64,000 nucleotides of DNA from Salinisphaera sp. (GTDB lineage: Bacteria; Pseudomonadota; Gammaproteobacteria; Nevskiales; Salinisphaeraceae). The position numbers and the translations under genes were made by a program. Position 1 is the first letter of the stretch. Every line of letters begins with the position of its first letter. The notes beneath the pieces were generated by a model. It was not told the origin of the DNA, did not search any database, and saw only the letters and a list, made by a program, of their open reading frames with translations. This document shows, in pieces, positions 43,894 through 51,240 of the stretch. The stretch lies in the NCBI GenBank assembly GCA_027858915.1, contig JAQIBT010000014.1, positions 1-64,000 on the forward strand. Direction: 5' to 3'.

Positions 43894-44970
43894 TCAAGTC
43901 TCGTAGAGTGAAACAGATCGCGACTCGGTCTTGAAGTCACTCTTCATCAACGACCGGATACGGGCAACCGTGGCGGCCATGTCATCCGGCGGCGTCAACG
44001 GCGCGTCACAGTCGATCAGGCCGTGATTTCGCAGGCACTCATGAAAGGCAGAAAAATCACGCCGCGGTTTGTGCCAGCCGCTATAGATTAATCGACGCTG
44101 GATCGCCTGGGCGACTCCCGGCCAAAGACGCGGCGGTTTTCTCGGCGCCCATTGAAACAGATCAACGGGCCGACCGGTAGCACAGGCCTCGGCGGGAAGC
44201 GATGCGCTATCGGCGGTCACCAGAAACCGGTCGGCCAGCGCGAGAAACGCAGGATAGGGATTCTCACCGATGGCCGGCGTCCATCGGTGAAAATAATGCG
44301 GCTCGGCCAGGCCGGCGGCCAGCACGTCTGCCGCCGCTGTCGACGTACGCTTGCTGGTCGTAACGAGCAGGCTGCCACCGGTAGTGCGCGCCATGGCATT
44401 CGCGCGCTCGACGAGGGTCCGCGCCTTCGCGGCGTCGAACACGTAGCTAGAGCTGTCACCGCCGACCAGAACGCCAATCCATGGGCGCGGCAGCTGCGCC
44501 CATCGTGGCGCCCATCGTTCCGCGGCGGCTTGCCGCTCGGCTGCGGGAATTACGTTTAACGGTAGGGTATTGCGCAGCACGTTCGAAGCCGCTGGCACCC
44601 TGAACTGCGCCAGCGTCACCACGAGGTCGAAATGATGCAGCGGCATCTGCGTATGCAACAGATGTACCAGCCGCGTATGGCCGCCCGATTGGCGCTTGAT
44701 CCAGCGCGCGATCGGCGCTGAGCGGCGTGAAGCCGCAATCACCAGATCGGGCCACGGTGGCGCCAAGGTATCCGCCTGCCGGTCGAGCGTGAATGCATGC
44801 GCGCCAATCAACGGATTTGGCAGATAGTTCAAACTGTTCCACGACAGCTGTCGGGTTTCGTAAGGCCAGCCCAGCGCGTCTGCCAGAGCACGCATCTGGG
44901 CGTTCCCACCGGCTCCCTCGCCCAGCAGCACCCATACCGTGGGTGCTGCAAGCAACGACGGATCAGCCAT
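43894..44970 (-). CDS. ELM1-family (DUF1022) predicted glycosyltransferase
   Basis: 358 residues from ATG 44970. It matches the mitochondrial-fission ELM1 family of bacteria, a GT-B-like fold: WVLLGEGAGGNAQMRAL at the N-terminus, PWPDLVIAASRRSAPIARW, VLVGGDSSSYVF and the late VTADSASLPAEACATGRPV. In bacteria these genes lie among envelope-lipid or LPS genes and no reaction is firmly established. Its start overlaps the preceding fusion gene by 8 bp, and it resembles that gene's C-terminal half, so the two likely arose by duplication. Confidence 0.8.
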   Translation of the reverse strand: MADPSLLAAPTVWVLLGEGAGGNAQMRALADALGWPYETRQLSWNSLNYLPNPLIGAHAFTLDRQADTLAPPWPDLVIAASRRSAPIARWIKRQSGGHTRLVHLLHTQMPLHHFDLVVTLAQFRVPAASNVLRNTLPLNVIPAAERQAAAERWAPRWAQLPRPWIGVLVGGDSSSYVFDAAKARTLVERANAMARTTGGSLLVTTSKRTSTAAADVLAAGLAEPHYFHRWTPAIGENPYPAFLALADRFLVTADSASLPAEACATGRPVDLFQWAPRKPPRLWPGVAQAIQRRLIYSGWHKPRRDFSAFHECLRNHGLIDCDAPLTPPDDMAATVARIRSLMKSDFKTESRSVSLYET

Positions 44971-47407
44971 GGGCAGACCGCGGCCCGCTGCTGGCGCGCG
45001 CGCGTGGCCGTCCTTGCGTGCCAGCGATGGGCAGCATGGCGCGAATACGCTGGGCAACCCAATCGGTTTCGTGCCACACCGGCGGCGTCCAGCGTTCCAG
45101 ACGGCCGTTGAATATCCGGGCCACGCCCTGATCGATCAGCGCATCGTGCAGAGCCGGCATGTTCCGGCGTGGCACGAACACCCGTTTTTGCACCAGACGG
45201 GCACAGATATATTGTAATCCTTCCTGGGGTCGCCGCGAGCCGCGCGCGTTGAAACGGTCCGTGCCGGCCTGACGCACGACCCAATCCGCCAGTCGCCGAC
45301 GAGCGTCGGGCGCCCGCTCAGCCAACGGCAGAATATAGACAGGCTTACCGGTGGCGACCGCCTCAGCCAGCATGGATTCGCTTTCTCCCGTCACCACCAG
45401 CACGTCGGCGCTGGCCAGATAACCCAGATAAGGGTTGGCTTCGCCGGCCTGCGAATTCCAGCCCTCGAACAACGCCTGGCTGCCGGCAGCTTCCCGGATC
45501 GCCGCGGCCGCATCGGCCGGCGTACGCCGGCTGGTCAATACGGCCAACTCCCCTTTCTCATCCTCGACCGCTTGGCGCACGTCGGCGGCCATGCGCCAAG
45601 CCGCGTCTGCCGTCAGCACGTGCTGCGGGGTGTGGCCGCCAACCAGCATCACCACGCGCAGCTTGCCTTCATCGCCGTACAGCTCGGTCCAGCGTCGACG
45701 TGCCGCGGCCAGCTGCTTTTCTGCCACCTTGCTCGGTGGCAAGGTGGTGCTGAGCTCACGCGGGTTCGGGGGCAGATCGAAGTGACGACACACCAGGCCG
45801 ATATTCTGGGTTTCGTCGACTCGCCCACCGCGACGGCCCATCAGAACAAGCCGCGTGTTGGCGTGGTTGCGTGCCGCAACGGCCCGTGCAATAACCGATG
45901 GCAGCCAGCCTGAGGCAACCACCACATCTGGCCACGGCGGATTGATGCCACCCGGCCAGCGGGCGCGACCCAGACCTATCTGGTCGCGCAGGAACGCCAG
46001 GCCGTGCGCCTTGCGATCACGCACGATATCGCGGGTCTCGAACGGCCAGCCCAGCGCTTCGGCCACGCCCAGCGCCTGTGACCGGTGACCTGTCTTGTAG
46101 TGCAGCAGTGTCCAGACGGTTGGGTTGGCGGACAACAACGCCCCGCCCGACCATCGCCAGACACGATGACGGTGGGCAAACCGGGGCTGGAGCACAATCA
46201 ACCGCCAGTGACGATTCGGATAACGCGCACCGGCAGCCACCAGTTGGCTGTACCACCACAGTTCGTCAGCCGGGGTCGCGCGATTGCTGCCATCGTTCAG
46301 GGTGATCGCCACCAGCAGCGCACGTTGCGCCCGTTCGAACAGGCTGTCGAGTATCCATGGGATATCCAGATCGGGCAGCTCGGCAAGGCCAGCGGCCAGG
46401 ACCACCTCGGCTGTCTGCCCCGGTACACCGTTGGCCAGCGCCTCGGGTACCAGAGTGGCGATGGTTTTCTGGTCGAGGCTCGGCGCGCTGGCGAGTTGGG
46501 TAATCGCCTGCGGATCGTCATAACCGCAATAGATCAGCGAGGCCGCACGAGCATCGTCGACCAACCGGCGAAAATCTGCCATATGAGCCGGGAGCGGCTT
46601 CTCAACGGGCTGCCGCAGCGGGCGCGCAGCAAATGCCGGGCTGGTATGTCCGGGGCCGAAAAGCTGGAAACCTGCCGCGTCCGCTTCACGCTCGATCGTC
46701 AACCAGATATCGGCCGCCGGATTGGCCCGGTAGATGTAATCCTGCGGCGTGGGCCGCCAGGGCTGGGAATGAATCGTCGTGTAATGCACGACTCGCGACT
46801 CACCGGGCACATACTCGGCGTCGCGCGCGTTCCACGCGCCGTCGATAGCCGCCCACAGATGGGCGTTGCGCATCTGTTTCTCGAGCTCGCGATTGCCTGT
46901 GCCGCGTGCGGTGCGGCCATTCCAGAGGCCGATCATCTTCTCGCAGTCGATCAGCATGACCGAGGTATCGCGGTCGTTGATCGACAAGACACCCGCATCG
47001 CCCATATCCGCGTCGAACAGATCGGCCGGATCGTGCAGATAGATCTGATCGGCGTCGTTGTAAATGGCACGTCCCCGACCGCCGGCCAGTTCGGGTATTG
47101 CAAACCGGTAATTGGTAAAGCCGGTTAACCACAGGCGTCGTTCGTAGCCAACGAAATCACGCATGAGATAGATTTCGTACTGGCGCGCCGGATCTCGTAC
47201 ACGCTCAACCGACCAGACGAAGGCCCGCTCGGCACGGAACTGGACTGCCTCAGTACCCAGATAAATGCGTACCGGGGTCTTATCGCTGGGTGGCATACCG
47301 GGTTTTGGCGGCAGGGTCAGACAGAGCGGACGCGTATGGGTCGATTCCGCATGTCGCAGATCGCCGGCCAGAAATGTCTCAATCACCCGCTTGGTTCTAA
47401 TTGCCAT
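44963..47407 (-). CDS. Multidomain fusion: GT-A-like glycosyltransferase plus ELM1 domain
   Basis: 814 residues. Residues about 1-270 resemble a GT8-like GT-A transferase (IYLGTEAVQFRAERAFVWS and the DxD-type NDADQIYLHD near 116-125). Residues about 280-440 are unclear, with a segment recalling a degenerate methyltransferase. Residues about 450-790 are an ELM1/DUF1022 domain (WTLLHYKTGHRSQALGVAEALGW, VVMLVGGHTPQHV, VVTGESESMLAEAVATGKPV). The start has an AGGTAG site. It probably adds sugars to an envelope lipid. It is flanked by an LpxL-family gene and a separate ELM1 gene on the same strand. Confidence 0.75.
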   Translation of the reverse strand: MAIRTKRVIETFLAGDLRHAESTHTRPLCLTLPPKPGMPPSDKTPVRIYLGTEAVQFRAERAFVWSVERVRDPARQYEIYLMRDFVGYERRLWLTGFTNYRFAIPELAGGRGRAIYNDADQIYLHDPADLFDADMGDAGVLSINDRDTSVMLIDCEKMIGLWNGRTARGTGNRELEKQMRNAHLWAAIDGAWNARDAEYVPGESRVVHYTTIHSQPWRPTPQDYIYRANPAADIWLTIEREADAAGFQLFGPGHTSPAFAARPLRQPVEKPLPAHMADFRRLVDDARAASLIYCGYDDPQAITQLASAPSLDQKTIATLVPEALANGVPGQTAEVVLAAGLAELPDLDIPWILDSLFERAQRALLVAITLNDGSNRATPADELWWYSQLVAAGARYPNRHWRLIVLQPRFAHRHRVWRWSGGALLSANPTVWTLLHYKTGHRSQALGVAEALGWPFETRDIVRDRKAHGLAFLRDQIGLGRARWPGGINPPWPDVVVASGWLPSVIARAVAARNHANTRLVLMGRRGGRVDETQNIGLVCRHFDLPPNPRELSTTLPPSKVAEKQLAAARRRWTELYGDEGKLRVVMLVGGHTPQHVLTADAAWRMAADVRQAVEDEKGELAVLTSRRTPADAAAAIREAAGSQALFEGWNSQAGEANPYLGYLASADVLVVTGESESMLAEAVATGKPVYILPLAERAPDARRRLADWVVRQAGTDRFNARGSRRPQEGLQYICARLVQKRVFVPRRNMPALHDALIDQGVARIFNGRLERWTPPVWHETDWVAQRIRAMLPIAGTQGRPRARASSGPRSAHG

Positions 47408-47452
47408 GCACTCTACCTCGATCGTACCTGCTCGCCGTGATGTTAGGCGGCA

Positions 47453-48391
47453 TCATGCATTGTGCTCGTGCACCGCCTTGGGCCAACGTCGCTTCATGCA
47501 AAGCCACTGATCCGGATGGCGCGCGATTTCGGTTTCCAGCAGCGCGTTGATCTGGCGACTCATATCCAGCACTTTTTCGTCGCGGCTGGCCTCCGGCTGT
47601 CTCGGCTGGACGGGCGGATGAATATTCACCCGAAATCGGCCGCCGGGCAGGCGCTCGGCCAACACCGGCACCAGGTCGCATTCGAAGCGCAGCGCCAAAC
47701 GCGCCGGTGCCGTGTTAGTCGACGCTGGATGGCCGAAGAACGGCACCGCATCGCCGCCGTCCATACGCGTATCGACAGTGAGACCGATCGATTCGCCGCG
47801 CATCAACGACCGCATGAACATACGCATGCCGCCGTCACGCGAGACCAATGGGTTGGCAAATGTTGCGCGCAGGCGATAGAGCGCACGGTCGATGTAGGGA
47901 TTCTGTTCGGGCGCGTAGATCACAGGGAGCGTCACGTCGTAGTAACGACCGATCAGGGGCGTCAGGGTCCATGCGCCGGTGTGCGCTGAGACAAAGATGC
48001 TCGGCCGGTCGCTCTGCGGGCGTTTCGCGCCTGGCAAGACATTGAACTCCAGCCGTTTTCCGCGCTGCCGCCAGATACGGTCGAGATTGGCCATCTCGGC
48101 TGTTGTGACACCGACATTGGCCAGAGACGCCCGGGTCATATCCTCGAGCCGGTCGCTGCGCGCATCCGGCAGCACGATGCGCAGGTTGTGCCGGACCTTC
48201 TCCACGCGCGGCGACAGACGCCCCAGGCTCCGGCCAATGAACGCACTCAGGCTCAGCGCAGTCTCCAGCGGCAGAATGCGAAGCAGACCCATTACGCTCT
48301 TGAGAACCGCGGCTTCCAACCACCAGATCAGCTTTCGCCGCCGGGCGGTCACTTCGTGACTGCGGCGGCCCGAGAAGTAGAATCGCGGCAT
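47453..48391 (-). CDS. LpxL/HtrB-family lipid acyltransferase
   Basis: 312 residues from ATG 48391. Late lipid A acyltransferases transfer acyl chains from acyl-ACP to lipid A at the inner membrane. Family features are an N-terminal hydrophobic helix region, EQNPYIDRALYRLR and VDTRMDGGDAVPFFG. The usual catalytic HLGNWE motif reads HTGAWT here: the histidine is kept, but the acidic residue five positions on is threonine. So the enzyme may act on a different acceptor, use another base or be non-catalytic. It lies in the sphingolipid operon, not beside lipid A genes. Confidence 0.82.
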   Translation of the reverse strand: MPRFYFSGRRSHEVTARRRKLIWWLEAAVLKSVMGLLRILPLETALSLSAFIGRSLGRLSPRVEKVRHNLRIVLPDARSDRLEDMTRASLANVGVTTAEMANLDRIWRQRGKRLEFNVLPGAKRPQSDRPSIFVSAHTGAWTLTPLIGRYYDVTLPVIYAPEQNPYIDRALYRLRATFANPLVSRDGGMRMFMRSLMRGESIGLTVDTRMDGGDAVPFFGHPASTNTAPARLALRFECDLVPVLAERLPGGRFRVNIHPPVQPRQPEASRDEKVLDMSRQINALLETEIARHPDQWLCMKRRWPKAVHEHNA

Positions 48392-48422
48392 GCTTATGTC
48401 CTCGTCGACCGCTCGCGTTTCA

Positions 48423-49184
48423 CTAGCTGGCAGCGGCGCGGTAGCGCGCCTCCCACGCCCGCTGATTAGCCAGCGCGTCACGAAAGTATGCGGTGCGCCG
48501 AAGTGCAGCGATCATGGCGCGCGATACCATGCGACCGGGCATGCCCATCGGCCGCTCGATATCGAACAGGAGCACAGCACGCTCGCCGTCGGTCTCGTTC
48601 CAGACCTCGTGCTTGTAAGTATCGTCGAAGAAAAACATGCCGCCGTCTTTCCATTCGCAGTCGACATCGTCAACCTGAATCAGGCAACGGCCCGGACCTT
48701 TCGGCACGCGCAGGCCGATATGGCAACGCACCAGACCCTTGGTTACGCCACGATGCCTCGGGATATGCTTGCCCGGCCCAAGAATCGAAAAGAAGGCGTT
48801 GGACAGATGCGGCACTTTTTCAAGTGCAGCGGCGGTTTGTGGACACATTTCGCAACCAAAATCGAGCCGCGTCCCGAACGCGTACAGCATAAACGTCTTC
48901 CACTTGTCGTCGGTGGAAATACGTGATTGATCCGGGCTGATCTCCTGGAAACTCGGCAAGGCATCGCGACGCTCGAGGAGCGCTTCGAGCTCGTCGCGAA
49001 TCACTGGCCACTGGGCTCGTAGCTCCTCGGCCCAGGGAAAGTGGCGATTCTCGATCACCGGTTCGTCCGGCACCTTCGATTGCCGCGACAGGAATTCCAT
49101 CAACGTGCCGCGAAACAGCTTCTTGCCGAATCGCTTGACGATTCGGCGTCGCTTGCTGTCGAGATTCGACGAATGGGTAGCCAT
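48423..49184 (-). CDS. Aspartyl/asparaginyl beta-hydroxylase-family dioxygenase (LpxO-like)
   Basis: 253 residues from ATG 49184. The jelly-roll Fe(II)/2-oxoglutarate domain shows RHRGVTKGLVRCHIGLRVP with an iron His and KHEVWNETDGERAVLLFDIERP (abridged) with the second His and Arg. LpxO, the best known bacterial relative, 2-hydroxylates a lipid A acyl chain; a C-terminal RMVSRAM-like tail is also LpxO-like. In this operon a 2-hydroxy-acyl group of a sphingolipid is an alternative product. It is 31 nt upstream of the LpxL-family gene. Confidence 0.8.
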   Translation of the reverse strand: MATHSSNLDSKRRRIVKRFGKKLFRGTLMEFLSRQSKVPDEPVIENRHFPWAEELRAQWPVIRDELEALLERRDALPSFQEISPDQSRISTDDKWKTFMLYAFGTRLDFGCEMCPQTAAALEKVPHLSNAFFSILGPGKHIPRHRGVTKGLVRCHIGLRVPKGPGRCLIQVDDVDCEWKDGGMFFFDDTYKHEVWNETDGERAVLLFDIERPMGMPGRMVSRAMIAALRRTAYFRDALANQRAWEARYRAAAS

Positions 49185-49238
49185 ACAGTGCCTCGTTTTA
49201 GTCCGCCTGCCGTGCGGCAAGGAAGTCCATAATATCGG

Positions 49239-50012
49239 TTATTTCAATTTGCGGCGCTTGCCGTGACCGGCCATCAGCCAATCGTAACTGGCCGTCGGTA
49301 TCAATCGCAGCATGCCTGCCGCCAGTGTCAGACCGATCGGTGCGGCCCAACGTGCCTGACGTGCGAGAATCGCTTTTTCCATCGCTCCGGTCGCTTGCTC
49401 GAGCTCCATTGAAAAGCGTTTGCGCTTGCCCGGTTTGGTCGCCACGAACCCCGGAACCAGCAAGGTGACTGCGATGCCCGTGCCGCGCAAATCAATGCGC
49501 AGGCTTTCCATGAAGTTGGCCACGCCCGCCTTGGCCGCCGAGTAGGCGGCCGCGGACGGCAACCCACGGCTGCCAGCTAGGCTGCCCATCGCAACCAGCT
49601 GTCCGCTGCCCCGCGCCTGCATGGCCGGCAACACGCCTGCCACCGTATTGACCACCCCGATCAGATTCAGCCGGATCGTGGACTCGATCGTCTCTGCGTC
49701 AAAGTGATTCACATCCGTGCGCACGCCGCCGCCGGCGTTGGCGATGACGCAAGTAATAGCTCCCAGCTCATGCTCGATCTCGGCCGCAGCCGCCATAACG
49801 GCCTGACGTTCGGTCACATCGGCGACCACGACGTGCGCCCTACCACCGAGGGCCCGAATTTCGTCAGCCAGCTCTTCCAGCGCCGGGCGGCCGCGCGCCA
49901 GCAAACCGACCGCGTGCCCTCGGCGTGCAAACCGCAAGGCCAGGCTGCGACCAATGCCTGACGAGGCGCCTGTGATGAAAGTGACCGCCACCGCTCGCTT
50001 GGCCAGACTCAA
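49239..50012 (-). CDS. Short-chain dehydrogenase/reductase
   Basis: Classical SDR of 257 residues with GASSGIG for NAD(P) binding, NAGGG, the catalytic Ser in MGSLAG and YSAAK. A hydrophobic C-terminal stretch (GLTLAAGMLRLIP) suggests membrane association, as in 3-ketosphinganine reductases. The TTG start at 50012 overlaps the spt stop as TTGA; GTG 49991 is an alternative. The tight coupling to spt suggests reduction of a keto-sphingoid intermediate, although a cerR-like gene is also present. Confidence 0.82.
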   Translation of the reverse strand: MSLAKRAVAVTFITGASSGIGRSLALRFARRGHAVGLLARGRPALEELADEIRALGGRAHVVVADVTERQAVMAAAAEIEHELGAITCVIANAGGGVRTDVNHFDAETIESTIRLNLIGVVNTVAGVLPAMQARGSGQLVAMGSLAGSRGLPSAAAYSAAKAGVANFMESLRIDLRGTGIAVTLLVPGFVATKPGKRKRFSMELEQATGAMEKAILARQARWAAPIGLTLAAGMLRLIPTASYDWLMAGHGKRRKLK

Positions 50013-51240
50013 CCCGCGACCAGCGTCTCGCGGCTGATCGCGGCAAACGCATCGATGATGTGATCAATCTGGGCCGGCGTATGGGCCGCGCTCAAGCTGG
50101 CACGCACCAGACACTGCCCGTTGGGGGTAGCTGGCGGCAGCATCAGATTGACATAGACGCCGCGGTCCAACAGTCCTTGCCAGAACAAAAGTGCCACATC
50201 GCGCGACTCGAACATCGCCGCCACGACGGGCCCTGGGCGCGCGCCCAGGGTCAGGCCCAACTCGGCAAGTCCTGCATGCAGCCGATGCGCGTTGTCCCAG
50301 ATACGGGTGCGTAGCCCGCCGTCGTCGTGCAGACGTTTCAGTGCCGCTCGCGTAGACGCAATAACCGAGGGTACCGGCGACGCCGTGAAGATATAGGGTC
50401 GACTGGCATAGCGCACCATGTCGAGCTCGGGGTGCCGGCTGACACAAAAGCCGCCGGCGGCACCCAGGCTCTTGCTGAACGTGCCAACGATGAAGTCAAC
50501 GTCATTGATCACGCCGGCAGTCTCGACCACGCCGCGGCCGTATTGCCCGACGATGCCCATCGAATGGGCTTCGTCAACAAAAATATAGGCGCCGTGCTTC
50601 TTGACCACAGCCACCAGCTCCGCCAGCGGCGCTTCGTCGCCCAGCATGCTGTAGATGCCTTCGACCACGACCAGCGTCTGCGCTGCCCTGTCGCCCAGGC
50701 GTCGCAGACGCTTGTCCAGATCGGCGGGGTCGTTGTGGCGGAACCGCAGGGTGGCGGCACCGCCGAGCTTGACGCCGTCGTAGATGCTGGCATGGCAGTC
50801 AGCGTCGAGCATGACCGTGTCGCGAGGGCCCGCCAGGGCAGACAGCATGCCGAGATTAGCCTGGTAACCGGTCGAGAACACCATCGCCTGCTCGACGCCG
50901 TAGAAGGCGGCCAGTTCGGCCTCCAGGGCAAGATGGCCATCATAAGACCCATTGGCCATGCGCGAACCGGTAGTGCCCGTACCCTGCTCCCGAACCGCAG
51001 TCACGGCCGCTTCCACGCAATCGGGATCGAACGTCAAGCCGAGATAGTTGTTGCTGCCGGCCAAAATGGTGTGCTTGCCGCGCACGATTGCTTCGCTGGC
51101 CGACAGGATCCGATCCACCGGCACACCCAATGGATCAACACCGGTCGTCGCCAGATCGGCACGGATACGCGCGATCGGCGCAAACTTGTCGAACAGACCG
51201 GGCGCGCTATCGAGCTTGGCGTCTGCCAGCGTGTTCTGGG
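50009..51240 (-). other. spt: SPT segment of the joint frame: serine palmitoyltransferase
   Basis: Alpha-oxoamine synthase that condenses L-serine with an acyl thioester to give 3-ketosphinganine, the first step of sphingolipid synthesis. It contains GLFDKFAPIARI near its start, TILAGSNNYLGLTFDPD, DADCHASIYDG, VDEAHSMGIVG, and the PLP lysine in GTFSKSLGAAGGF, about residue 659 of the joint frame. These features favour SPT over KBL or BioF, as do the acp and cerR neighbours. About 410 residues belong to this segment. CTG codons near 51216-51240 are the only near-start codons after the acp stop. Confidence 0.88.

Noticed and set aside
50009-51240. Reading the PLP enzyme as glycine C-acetyltransferase (KBL) or BioF
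   Set aside because: The neighbours (acp, acyl-ACP synthetase, ceramide reductase, ceramide-synthase-like gene) and the SPT-like N-terminal segment fit serine palmitoyltransferase better; no tdh or bio genes are nearby.
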